Source: Serripes groenlandicus (taxonomy: Eukaryota; Mollusca; Bivalvia; Cardiida; Cardiidae). From it: a stretch of DNA of 64,000 nt. Below are positions 10,822 to 21,582 of the stretch, one piece after another. Below the pieces are notes generated by a model. The model had not been told where the DNA came from. It searched no databases and saw only the letters and a list, made by a program, of their open reading frames with translations. The position numbers and the translations under genes are program-made. Position 1 is the stretch's first letter. Every line of letters begins with the position of its first letter. The stretch lies in NCBI GenBank assembly GCA_031761405.1, contig JASEVX010000005.1, positions 4,025,391 through 4,089,390 of the forward strand, written 5' to 3'.

Positions 10822-11612
10822 CAGGGGTTTTTTTCTGAAAAAGGGAAAGGGGAAGGGGCCTGGGGCCTTTGAGAAGGGGAAAATTTCGCGGCGTTTTAGA
10901 AAAAAGGGGAAAAATTGTAAACTAGTATAATGTGCATGTTTAACTTTTATCATTACAAGGCCATCTGTCTATTTTTCATGTTATTGAACTCCTCCACTAG
11001 ATTATCATAATCCAGTTCACTTAAACTATACCACTGTCAAGGGTCGAAATTAGCAAGATTTTCTACTTACATTTTTTCGCAAGTGCTATTTTTTGTTACT
11101 TGCTAAATGAGAAAACAACTTATTAGAACTTTAACTTTAAGCAACACAATGTGAACTACAATAGTGCAATACACTGTTATGGTCAATCATGAATGTAATG
11201 TAAACATGGTCCAAAACATGCTGTGAAAAGAAGCTGCTGAGCCTGTCAGATATACAACATAGTCTAGAAACTGTGTTTCAATTTCTGGCTCCATATGGCA
11301 AAGTATGGGGTCTTTTCTGAATTAGTCAAGACAACATCCATCTTGTCACAGCAGTTTTTGAGTCATATTCTCTAAGGGCAACATCAGCAACTTTAATTCT
11401 CATCAAAATATCAAGTATTTCAGCACCAAGCCTACACCTCGAGTCAAATTGTATTCTGTTCATTGTGGAAAGATAAATGAGATTTAAGCTAATGTTCAAA
11501 AGTTAAATATGAAAAAAAAAAAAAAAAAAAAAAAAATTATTTTTATCCGAGGGGAAAAACTATGCTTATTTTCCGTTAAACAGCCCCTTTTATATAAGGT
11601 AAAAAAAACCTG
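10822..11612 (-). mobile_element. Inverted-terminal element, 5-bp TSD (copy 2, longer)
   Basis: Has the termini of copy 1 (4332-4690), reversed: starts caggggttttttt, ends aaaaaaaacctg. 5-bp duplication aattg at 10817-10821 and 11613-11617. It holds about 430 bp of extra internal sequence absent from copy 1, and an A-run near 11511-11536. No transposase frame is visible; copy 1 is presumably an internally deleted relative. Confidence 0.75.
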
Positions 11613-11774
11613 AATTGACTAGACAATAATAGTGTTAATATCATGTTTCTTGCATTATCAAAACATATTTGGAATTCGTATTGCTGTCGTCTATTATTAC
11701 GAACAGAAAATTATAAAGTAAAGACTTTCAGAAAATCAAGAAATACATTAATTTTTATAATGAACGAGTTTAAA

Positions 11775-12060
11775 ACATGAGGGCTAGGATGATCCTTAAT
11801 CGATCACCGCATTATGGTAAAGAAGCAAATAGATCAGCCCTTTTCTGATGCCACCTGGCAACTGCCATTTTCAACCAGTCAATATGACTGGAACAAATTA
11901 TGTAAGGGGTCACATTTCTGCTAAACCCTTTCCCTATTAGAGACGGTTTCTGAGGCGTTTGCAACAGATGATTTAGGAAAAAAGATTGTTGCCAAAAGAA
12001 CAATTGCTCCTTTTGAGAAAGTTATCCTTTTGCCACAATGTTTGATAGATAATTATACTG
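11775..12060 (+). repeat. Degenerate tandem-core element fragment
   Basis: 'gagggctaggatgatccttaatcgatcacc' is a decayed element start, followed by core traces ('ttcaaccagtcaatatgactgg'). The 3' hairpin is missing. Non-coding. Confidence 0.5.
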
Positions 12061-12119
12061 TGAATGAGTGAGTCAATAGCTCATGTATAGGAATTTTGGG
12101 TCTTTCATGTTGATACCAC

Positions 12120-12420
12120 CTTTTTTTGCGGGAAACGACGTCGCTCCATTGACGTTACGCCAAGATGAAGTGTTACGGAAATGACGTCACGTCCTAGGTT
12201 CGGGCGTAAGAAGACTTATGCGGTCATTTGTTATGAAGAACAGGAAATCATATTTCTTACAGTTCCATTTATTTTTAACTTTTCGTACAAATGTTAATTC
12301 CCACATAACACAGCACTTTAATGATCTTAAATATCGATTTTAAAAAACGATTAAAAAGACGACAATAATTTTCAATCCATGCTTTTCGTCTCATTTTATA
12401 CATATCCAAAATGGCGCCCA
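12120..12420. promoter_or_regulatory. Promoter-like cluster: E2F, CRE and YY1-type motifs
   Basis: gcgggaaa (12128-12135, E2F-type core), CRE-like tgacgtta, a perfect CRE tgacgtca (12182-12189), and ccaaaatggcg (12406-12416, YY1-type) followed by aaagggaagtaa (Ets-like, ~12451-12462). The block lies just left of the large inverted repeat structure. A plus-strand ATG at 12411 opens about 57 codons with no recognised domain. The role is inferred from motif density only. Confidence 0.3.
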
Positions 12421-12689
12421 CATTGGATTTGGCCAGTTTCATTTCAGGCCAAAGGGAAGTAAATCGGATCGGCCTGCCGGGCAGACAATTTTGGAAGCGG
12501 CGAAAGTCTATACAGATTTGGTTGAAATCTGCGGCGAAAGTCTATACTAATTTGAATGTCGTAAAAGCAGTTTATTGTCGTTAACATTATTTTGTCTCCA
12601 TTAAATTAGTGTTGTTATTTAAACATGCTGTGTTCATGCCTTTACTATGTGTTTATACATATTTTAATTTCATATTACTACAGTTTCGG

Positions 12690-13622
12690 CAGTGTGTCTA
12701 TACAGATTTGAATGTGATTTTTCCATAGGTTCGACAGTGTGTCTATACAGATTTGAATGTGATTTTTCAATGGGTTCAACAGTGTGTCTATACAGATTTG
12801 AATTTGATTTTTCCATAAGTTCGACAGTGTGTCTATACAGATTTGAATTTGATTTTTCCATAGGTTCGACAGTGTGTCTATACAGATTTGAATGTGATTT
12901 TTCCAAAGGTTCAACAGTGTGTCTATACAGATTTGAATTAGATTTTTCCATAGGTTCGACAGTGTGTCTATACAGATTTGAATGTGATTTTTCCATAGTT
13001 CGACAGTGTGTCTATACAGATTTGAATGTGATTTTTCCATAGGTTCAACAGTGTTTCTATACAGATTTTAATTAGATTTTTCCATAGGTTCGACAGTGTG
13101 TCTATACAGATTTGAATGTGATTTTTCAATGGGTTCAACAGTGTTTCTATACAGATTTGAAATTGATTTTTCCATAAGTTCGACAGTGTGTCTATACAGA
13201 TTTGAATTTGATTTTTCCATAGGTTCAACAGTGTTTCTATACAGATTTGAATTTGATTTTTCCATAGGTTTGACAGTGTGTCTATACAGATTTGAATGTG
13301 ATTTTTCCAAAGGTTCGACAGTGTGTCTATACAGATTTTAATTAGATTTTTCCATAGGTTCGACAGTGTGTCTATACAGATTTAAATGTGATTTTTCAAT
13401 GGGTTCAACAGTGTTTCTATACAGATTTGAAATTGATTTTTCCATAAGTTCGACAGTGTGTCTATACAGATTTGAATTTGATTTTTCCATAGGTTCGACA
13501 GTGTGTCTATACAGATTTGAATTTGATTTTTCCATAGGTTCGACAGTGTGTCTATACAGATTTGAATTTGATTTTTCCATAGGTTCGACAGTGTGTCTAT
13601 ACAGATTTGAATGTGTCAATTT
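12690..13622 (+). repeat. 45-bp minisatellite, about 20 copies
   Basis: The unit begins at gtctatacagatttgaa and ends ..ccataggttcgacagtgt, repeating every 45 bases (one unit is 44, near 13000). Because 45 is a multiple of three, stop-free frames run through it on both strands (15-residue repeats); these are a by-product, not genes. Variants at a few positions (gtttcta/gtgtcta, aatgtg/aatttg) recur in blocks, suggesting multi-unit amplification. Confidence 0.95.
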
Positions 13623-13729
13623 ACTAAAGGTTCGACTTCACGTCAGTCTTTAATATTTGTTGAAAGCTGTCTATATACATCTATATGGACCCTAGTTACT
13701 CGCTAGTCATTTTAAAATGTGTGTCTATA

Positions 13730-13792
13730 CAGACAAACAGACAGACAGACAGACAAACATATAGAGAGAAACAGAGAGACATACAGAGATAA

Positions 13793-13855
<63 letters not shown>

Positions 13856-14094
13856 TAGAGAGACAGAGAGACATGGAGAGACAGACAGAGAGAGAGACAT
13901 ACAGACAGACAAACACACAGAGACAGACAGACAGACAGAGAGAGAGACATACAGACAGACATACATACAGACAGACAGACAGACAGACAGACATACAGAG
14001 AAAGAGAGAGAGAGAGAGACATACATACATACATACATACATACAGAGAAAGACATACATACATACAGAGAAAGAGAAAGACATACATACATAC

Positions 14095-14145
<51 letters not shown>

Positions 14146-14300
14146 GAAAGAGACAGAGAGAAAGACAGACAGAGCTAGCTAGAGAGACAAACAGAGACAC
14201 AGACAGACAGACATACAGACAGACAGAGAGACACAACACAGAGAGAGAGACAGAGAATGAGATTAGAGACAGACAGACAGACAGACAGACAGAACAAATC
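13730..14300. repeat. GACA / GA / CATA microsatellite
   Basis: Long runs of gaca, ga and cata units. Open frames across it on both strands are low-complexity artefacts. Confidence 0.97.
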
Positions 14301-15149
14301 AATTATGTATACACACACAGTTGAACCTGTAAAACTATCATTTTCAACTAATATTATAGATCGAGAGGCCACCCGAGGTGATATCTAAATCTGTATAGAC
14401 ACACATTTATAACTAGCGAGTAACTAGTGTCCCTTAATTAAGATCTGTATAGACCGTTTTTAACTAATATTAAAGACCAAGAGGATACCCGAGGTGTGAT
14501 CTAAATCTGTATAGACACACTGTCGAACTGATAGGAAAATATCAATTTCAAATATGTATAGACACTTTTCTTATAGACCAAGAGACTACTCGAGGTGTGA
14601 TCTAAATCTATATAGACACACTGTCGAACTGGTAAGAGATCTAAATCTGTATAGACACGCATAACTCGCGAATAACTAAGTCCCGTAAGATATGTATAGA
14701 CAGTTTTCAACTAATACTATAGAACAAGAGGATACCCGATTTGAGGGTTTAAATCTGTATAGAAACACTGTCGAAATGGAACCGGTAGAAAATAAATCAA
14801 AATCAAATCTGTATAGACACTAATAGTATAGATCAAGAGACTACCCGAAGTAAGATATAAATCTGTGTAGACACGCACTAACTATCTCTCGAGTAACTAG
14901 TGTCCCGTAAGATCTATATAGACCGTTTTCAACTTATATTTGGCAGAATTTAGAAAATCTGTACGGTAAGATCAAATTCAAATTTGTATACAGACGCGTA
15001 AAGATGTTTATGCTTAATTTAGCTGTTTTGGAATTCAGTGGATGCTGAAAATCGTTCTTTGCGACGGTTTACGGCAGTTCAAATCTGTATAGACAAAAAT
15101 GACAAATTCGTATAGACTTTCGCTGTAACGGACAATTTTGTCCAGGGAA

Positions 15150-15900
15150 TTTCAGATGAATATATGGGATTGAAGTTGTCTCCCATTGGACAATAATGAT
15201 TTTGTTGTAAGTTGAAAGTGTTGTTTATTAAGTTGAATAACCTGTGACTGATTTATAATAAAAATAGTGTTTGCTTTTAGCTATGTTGACACATTAAGAG
15301 CCATTTTCAGAACATGCTGTATTTTCTGAAATTGAAAGTAAAATTCAGTGCGGGATAAGGGTCACCTTTGATTTGACCTCCTAGCTCTTTCAAGATACGG
15401 TGAACATGTGAGTTTGTTTTGCTTTTTTGGTAGATCTAAGAATGAACTTTAGTTTGTTACAGGTATATGTGTTAATTCATTTGCTAGTAACGAACCATAA
15501 CCCATAACGCTATAATGGTCGCCTATGGAAAAGCTTCATGGGTTTCTCACGACTGTTACCTATGAACGAAAAAACCCATTTATGTTGTTTTTTTCCGTAT
15601 TATCCTGAAAAAGGTAGCACTTAACCCTTTCCCACATACAGACGCTTTCTGATGCCTCTGCTGGAGGAAACTTTTGAAAATATTGTGGCAATTTGCCTTA
15701 ATGTTTTCAATTTTATATGATAATTGTACTTTCTTTTATGGAGATTTTCCATGTTTTAATGTTAATATTCTCAAAGTCGTCTACTGTATATTGTTTGTAT
15801 GTGGGAAAGGGTTTAATGCAAAAGTGCTCAAGACACCCCAATTGCAGATTATATTCGACAACCCCACCCTCCACTTTCGGTTTTGAAATATTTTGCGATA
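15150..15900. other. No gene recognised
   Basis: Unique-looking sequence between the inverted structure and the 15906 hairpin. Overlapping short open frames at 15674-15905 show no domain. Confidence 0.4.
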
Positions 15901-15905
15901 CATAG

Positions 15906-16048
15906 AGAATAATAGGTTGGTGCCGTGGATTGAGAAAGTTTATCTGGCAAGGCGGAGTAATTTATCGGGTGAGCCGAAGGCGAATCCGATAAATTACGGT
16001 GCCGAGCCAGATAAACTTTCTCAATCCACGGCACCAACCTATTATTCT
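15906..16048. repeat. Imperfect 143-bp palindrome
   Basis: Outer arms of about 43 bp (15906-15948 and 16006-16048; core ggttggtgccgtggattgag) are perfect inverted repeats. The inner part pairs imperfectly ('aatttatcgg' against 'ccgataaatt'). A weaker outer pair tttatcctgt (16051-16060) / acaggataaa (16433-16442) may mark the end of a larger element that also contains a CRE (tgacgtca near 16130) and CACGTG (near 16364). Confidence 0.85.
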
Positions 16049-16524
16049 ATTTATCCTGTTGCATTTATTTTTTTATTTTTATGGCAGCTTTTAAAATATG
16101 TAACTTACTGAATTGCATCCCTTTCATTGTGACGTCATGTTTTATAAATAAACAGCAGCCAATCGTGATTGATGCGCGGAAAAAAATAGTTCTCAAACAT
16201 AACATAATACAACACAAAAAATAGCTATCTTCATGAATGTTGTATTCTCACAAATGAGAAATTTATCGACGATATATGCTGTTTTTATCGATTGAAGTTG
16301 GAATTTACAGCGACGCTTGCTAAAAAAAGTAGTCCCGGCTAGCAGGTGCACGCCAGCTTATCACGTGATCAACTGACGTATATCAAAATAAATATACGGC
16401 ACCCTGTTATCGGGTCGAAATTGCTACACGTGACAGGATAAAAAATCAAATTCAGTACCGAAATGTTTCAATATATTTTTCTATACCCTATAAATAATGA
16501 TAGTATTAAAATAACTGCTTTTAC

Positions 16525-16587
16525 CTGCAACATAACAGATAATAAGAAGAAATAGCTGTGTCTTATTTCTTTCAGGCGGTCCGCCAT
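16525..16587 (-). CDS. Candidate first coding exon (MADRLKEIRHS...)
   Basis: The minus-strand start context acaacaATGGCGG is close to the animal consensus. It opens 21 codons (an 11-residue charged start, then a hydrophobic stretch YFFLLSVML) ending exactly at cag|gtaaaa, phase 0. Upstream on the same strand is a purine- and (aac)n-rich leader. No further exon was found to the left: the next sequence is the 15906 palindrome element. No protein family can be assigned. It may be a genuine 5' exon, a remnant, or chance. Confidence 0.2.
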
Positions 16588-16765
16588 TGTTGTTGTTGTT
16601 GTTTCTTGTAGTTTCCCCCGTTCTTCTCGAGGCACTTGGTAGTAGGATGGTTTCGATTCGGTTGAATCGTCCTTATAAATTATGTCTATAAGTGCATTAA
16701 AACACATGCAGGTCGGTGATCATATTTACGCAAACATATGTACAGTCATTTTGCGTCTTATATAC

Positions 16766-16798
16766 CAGGGACGTAGATAAGACTTATCTACGTCCCTG
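16766..16798. repeat. 33-bp palindrome sharing half-site with 6920-6947
   Basis: Perfect 16-bp arms (cagggacgtagataag) around one central base. The same gggacgtagataag half-site forms the palindrome at 6920-6947. Confidence 0.9.
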
Positions 16799-17600
16799 TA
16801 TATATCAGGAAGTTATGGCCCAAACATTTATGGCCCAGTACATTTATGGCCCATATTTATTATTCTTTGTTTTTCTTTACCCTCGCCGTTCAGAGTTAAC
16901 TATTTGGCGAGCATATGGCCCATATTTGGAAGTTATGGCCCATATATGAATTATATAGCGGTAGCTATAATACCCTGGAGGTGGTATAAACACCTTAACA
17001 GGTGATAGTTATAATACCCTGAAGGTGTGATAACATAAGACATTCTGTTTAAATTATGTATTTTATTAATGATAAATGATTGATTATGACTATTGATATT
17101 AATGTTAAAGGGCATGCCTATGTACGCGTATTTTGTTTGGCCAAGGAGGACCATATAAACAGCAGTATTATGCGTATGCAAGGTCTCATTAAGAAATGTT
17201 GGTTTAAGATATTTATTGTGCTTACTTGTCAGGAGAAGGGATCTAAAGCGGAGCAGCTTATAGCAGAGGACTTGTGAGCATCGCTGATATCTTCCTTCTG
17301 TTTTGTTGACAATGGAATCAGTGAGGAAATTCTGGTATGAGTGCAATCTAGTATTAATTGCACAAGCAGGTCGTCGCTAATACGTGTTACTGGAGTATTT
17401 GAGGGTAGGTCTTCCAGGATCCTGTTTAGTCTTCTGATACCGTCACCTCTTGTATCTGTCAGGGATGAGCATTTTATAAGAAAGTGCTTCAATGTTTCAT
17501 CTCCATCATGGCAGAGTTTACATGTTGCTTCAATTTCTTCACCGTTGAACCTTGCAGAATTTGTCTGTAAAATATACGTTCCTATTAGTAGTCTCGCCTT

Positions 17601-17907
17601 TATGAGGCGACGTTTTACTATTTATTCCTTATTTTTTTATATCAGGAATTCGATTTTTTGATATCAGAACATGGATTTCTTGATATCAAGAAATAAAGAG
17701 TATTTTCTGATATCAAAAATTCATTTTTTGATATCAGAAAATCTATTTTTTGATATCAGGAATTCGAATTTTTGATATCAGAAAATATTCATTATTTTCT
17801 GATATCAAGAAACTGATTTCCTGATATCAAAAAATGATTTCTGATATCAAAAAATCGAATTCCTGATATCAAAAAATAAGGAATAAATAGTAAAACGGCG
17901 CCTCATA
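17601..17907. mobile_element. 307-bp GATATC-rich inverted-repeat element, 6-bp TSD
   Basis: Termini tatgaggcgacgttttact and its near-perfect reverse complement at 17889-17907, flanked by cgcctt on both sides (17595-17600, 17908-17913). Removing it restores a continuous LINE protein phase across the site, which confirms the boundaries. The interior is a run of palindromic gatatcagaaaat-type units. The superfamily is not certain. Confidence 0.8.
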
Positions 17908-18014
17908 CGCCTTGACCTCAGCTCTTTGGGTTTCATGTAATTTTGCATTTGTTACTTTCCATATGTTGTGTGGAGTAACAGTTGTTTTTTCTTGTATTTG
18001 GAGCAAACATGCAT

Positions 18015-18425
18015 ACATGGGTCCCATATTCTGGCAAGCCCATAGTGGACCCACATGGACCTTTGCGGGCAAGCCCATGTGAGTTTGCCCATAATGGTCC
18101 CAGCTAGATGGGTCCCATATTACAGCACTTTTAGGAAAGACAAATATTTATTTATTTAGTTATTTAAAAAACATTAACACTGAGCTAGTATGTGACTACC
18201 TTGATCTAAACTGCTATTATTTTATCTAAAAATAGTAATTCAACACATACGCGTATATTTTACAACCCATGTGGGACCCAAACGGGTCACATTTGGGCCT
18301 CCCAATAAACGTCAACACCCCTGAACAGGTGCATGAAATTAATTTATTTTATTTTTAATATAGGTTTTAATTTTTATGAATTAAAATATATAATGTATCA
18401 TTTAGACATAGTTATTATCAAGAAT
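18015..18425. repeat. 'gggtcccat' repeat block
   Basis: Several copies of 'tgggtcccatatt', 'gcaagcccat' and 'cccatgtgggaccc' in both orientations, inserted in the LINE remnant. AT-rich tail. No coding potential. Confidence 0.5.
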
Positions 18426-18429
18426 TTAG

Positions 18430-18806
18430 AAATGATTTTCTGATATCAAGAAATCGAATTTTTGATATCAGAAAATACTGACGATTTTCTGATATCAAGA
18501 AATACATTTTCTGATATCAAATATTCATTTTCTGATATCAGGAATTCGAATTCTTGATATCAGAAAATCATCTGATAAGGAAAAATAGAGCATATTTCTT
18601 GATATGTTTTGATATCAGGAATTTTATTTTTTGATATCAGAAAATCATTTTTTGATATCAGGAAATCAATATCTTGATAAAGAGTATTTTCTGATATCAG
18701 AAAATACTCTTTATTTCTTGATATCAAGAAATCCATTTTCTGATATCAAAAAATCGAATTCCTGATATCAAAAAATAAGGAATAAATAGTAAAACGGCGC
18801 CTCATA
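18430..18806. mobile_element. Second GATATC-rich element, right end intact
   Basis: Dense gatatc palindromes and a right terminus (18772-18806) identical to that of 17601-17907 (aataaatagtaaaacggcgc). The left terminus was not found, so it is truncated or rearranged. It interrupts the same LINE remnant. Confidence 0.65.
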
Positions 18807-19884
18807 GTCTGTATCATTGGTTTCCGTGTTATTTTAGTAGGAGGGTAGACAAGAAGTTCTTCAGGAGTCGGTAGTGTGTATTTTTGTAGCGTCTGTCTTA
18901 CTGCAGGTGTAAATGAGTTATTTTCTGCATCTACTAAAGTTAACTGGCGCTGCGGAATGCCATATTCAACTGAAGCTGGTAATCTGGCTATATTAAGGAA
19001 CAGTGAGAGTAAGTTTCTGTCAATGACTGATTCGACTGGTTCACATCCAATCAAGGCGTAGACTGCTGCAGAAGCTGTTCTGTCTGGTAATTCTTGTAGA
19101 TGTTTCAGGATTTTCCTTTGATAGGTTTCTAGCTTTTTAAGATCAGGCTTTTTGAAATGTAATACTTCTATGCCATATAGGAATCTGGGAATTTACATAT
19201 GTTCTCCAAATGTTCGATGTTACTAGAGGTGATAGGCCGCGCCTAGCGTGTAATATAGGGCCAAGCAGGGAGTAAATTGTCTTTCGTGCGGTTTGGAGTC
19301 TGTTATCGACACCCACAGAGTTCTTGTTGTTTCTTTTGATTTCCAAATGCTTTATGTTTGTTACAACCGCAATATCTTGTCCGTCAAAAGTTGCGGTGCG
19401 TGTATCTTTGCATTTGTAGCTCATAGTTTAATTTTCACTGGGTCTCTTTTTGTGTTAAAATCCACTATTTTAAGCATAGCTTGAAGTTATCCGATGTTAT
19501 TTGCAATTAGAGCTGTGTCGTTAGCACTCGTAGGTGTAGCCACGCAGATATTTCCTATAGATGCACACAGCCCACTGTTTTTTATGGAGTTTAGTAGGTG
19601 GTTGTGGTAACATTTATAGAGGGTTGTAGACAACTTCGCACCTTGCTTCGTGCCTTGGAGAAGTTCTGTTGAAAATCAATTTCCCATTTTACTTTAACCG
19701 TTGTGTTTCTGTATAGGTTTCTCAAAAGTAGCCAGAATGGGCCTTGTACGCCGATGTGATATAGTTTATTGAAAAGAGTTTCATGGTTTACGGTGTCGAA
19801 TGCTTTTTGTGCATCTAAAGTGGCCATGAGTAGCGGTTTCTTTACATCTTTATAATGGGCTATTGCTTTACTAATGACTAATTA

Positions 19885-21260
19885 AATTTGTGGAAGTGGC
19901 AAACCTTAAGGTCATTTTTTGGGATGGAGGCGTATCGCCACTTTCGAAAAGTCGGATTACGGCTGCAACCACAGTCCACACCATTGAGTTCCTACGCATG
20001 TATTGGTCAACACGTTGTTACTGTATGGCAGATTTATTTCAAAGTGGTCACACTTATAACGTGTGATCAGGAGAACGGCAAAGTACTAGGTACATAACTC
20101 TGGTCTGTTTATGTTAGTTATCACCATATTTCCTTATTTAGTTCAGCGATTGTCTCAATTAATTTCCATTGTATCCATTTCAAACTTGGTGTGTAGGTAA
20201 CCTATGACCTGCAGATTTGCAGGGCACCATTACCATAACTTTAGCGTTTGGAGTGTGTATATTTTTGTCTTTCCATGTTCTCACTTATTATATGACTTTC
20301 GCATGCAACACATGCGTTCCGTGAAATTCCCTTGTTTGTTAATGAGTGCTTCCCCAAGCTGTGTACTTTGTCCGGAGTGACTGACTGTCCGCCGTCTTTG
20401 TGTTCATCCATCCGTCCGTCTGTCCGTTACGGTTTGCATTAATTGGTCAAAACTTTGTTTCTGTTTCGTGGATCTATTTCAAAGTCGTCACACGTATACA
20501 TTGGGATTAGGAGATCGATAAAATATTTTGAACACAAATCTGATCTGGTTTTTTAGGTGTAAACTCATTTTTTCATTTCTTCGGTTATTGTCTCAATAGA
20601 TGCCCAATGTATCAATTTAAGACTTGGTGCATAGGGAACTCAGAGCTACAGATGTGCAGTGCAAAAAGAAATATAACTATAGCATGCTTTCGATTGTCTT
20701 TCATTTATCAGCATGTTTACAATATACATTGTGGATCGTTAGTGATTTCTGAACTGGAAATATTTTAATTAAGGGTCGCTGCTCGTTTTTTTGTCAATCT
20801 TTTGTCCTTCCTGATTTATTTTCTTTATACAAGAAAAGGGTCAATCTTTGCTAAATAAGGTATATGTTATTGGCAGGCAGTATGTGTTACTTCACACATT
20901 TTTGGTCTGGTTTGTTTTAAAGGTCATTGTTTATTGTTTCAACAATGTTTGTCCATATTATCTATGCCATATATTTTCAACTTACATATGCCCCTATACC
21001 ATTAGCGCTTTTAGAACTTTGATTTAAACGTTGACACACATCACAGCGCGTTTTAATTTATGCAATGAATTGGGAGGAGTGGAAATAATAACTGACATGT
21101 GTCGCGTCTGTTCACAAACAGTACAGGTCAGTTTAAGTTTAGCAATGTAGTTGCAGGCGTTGCAATTATAAATCGACACGTGAAATATAAAAAAGAAAAG
21201 TCTTTACTTCCTAGTTTGAGGCGTTAGATAAGCTAGTTTTTGAATGTTCAACGTTCTGTA
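19885..21260. repeat. Two diverged tandem copies of a ~450-bp unit; no gene
   Basis: 'attggtcaacacg...atttatttcaaagtggtcacac' (about 20000-20060) recurs as 'attggtcaaaact...atctatttcaaagtcgtcacac' (about 20440-20490). The downstream parts correspond too ('gattgtctcaattaatttcc' / 'tattgtctcaatagatgccc'). From 20700 to 21260 I see nothing recognisable. Confidence 0.55.
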
Positions 21261-21262
21261 CT

Positions 21263-21536
21263 GTGAGCGCTCTATCCAGGGATTGTGAGTTCGAATCCCG
21301 GCTCGGTCAACTTTCTTCCCAACATTTGACAAAAGTGTAAAAGTCAATGCGACATGCGTCATTCGTCTTCCACCAATGGGCTAGGTCTATGTGGAAAAGC
21401 AGCCAGTTGCTTGGGAAGATTGTTGTGTGGAGTAGACTACTGGTGTGAGAAAACCAGGAAACACATGAGTAGGTGAACTGGCCGCCGTGATATGACTGAG
21501 AAAATGTTAAAAACGGCGTTAAACCCAATCAATCAA
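21263..21536 (+). mobile_element. tRNA-derived SINE, plus orientation
   Basis: A degenerate head with B-box gagttcgaatcccgg (near 21287), the body phrase 'caccaatgggctaggtcta', the conserved tail 'ggccgccgtgatatgactg', and the end 'aacccaatcaatcaa'. Same family as 10052, 51869 and 58225. Confidence 0.85.
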
Positions 21537-21582
21537 CTGTGTTCGCTCTAGTCATTTCTTACACCACAGGCGAAATATAAAA

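Larger units (their letters stand above)
12480..15145. repeat. 2.7-kb inverted structure around a microsatellite
   Basis: Left arm: plus-oriented copies of 'gtctatacagatttgaat' from 12505 to 13735. Centre: GACA/GA microsatellite (13730-14300). Right arm: reversed copies ('aaatctgtatagacacac') from 14380 to 15125. The arms match beyond the repeat unit. 'ctagttactcgctagt' (13691-13706) has its reverse complement near 14412-14427. The outer ends 'gacaatttt...gcgaaagtctatac' (12483-12511) and 'gtatagactttcgctg...gacaattttgtcc' (15110-15142) also correspond. Non-coding. Confidence 0.8.
17229..19880 (-). pseudogene. LINE retrotransposon ORF2 remnant (RT to C-terminal zinc motif)
   Basis: Read right to left. 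19880-19690 encodes an RT segment with DAQKAFDTVNHETLF (finger/palm region, first catalytic Asp). 19424-19050 continues the post-RT region (GLSPLVTSNIWRTYVNSQIP, GCEPVESVIDRNLL). 18010-17914 and 17595-17229 supply the C-terminal part with a cysteine/histidine motif (CKLC..GDETLKHFLIKC) like the zinc-knuckle end of non-LTR elements. Several frameshifts are present; the expected second catalytic block reads ANDTALIA rather than FADD. The frame is interrupted by the GATATC-rich insertion at 17601-17907 and by unrelated sequence at 18015-18806. The 5' part (endonuclease) is absent. Not functional. Confidence 0.75.

Noticed and set aside
12670..13653. Many long open frames on both strands (15-residue peptide repeats)
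   Set aside because: The 45-bp unit is divisible by three, so any stop-free unit stays open; variation follows DNA units, not codons.
13696..14324. Open frames of about 100-200 codons rich in RQTD or SVCL
   Set aside because: They are translations of GACA/GA microsatellite; no protein signal.
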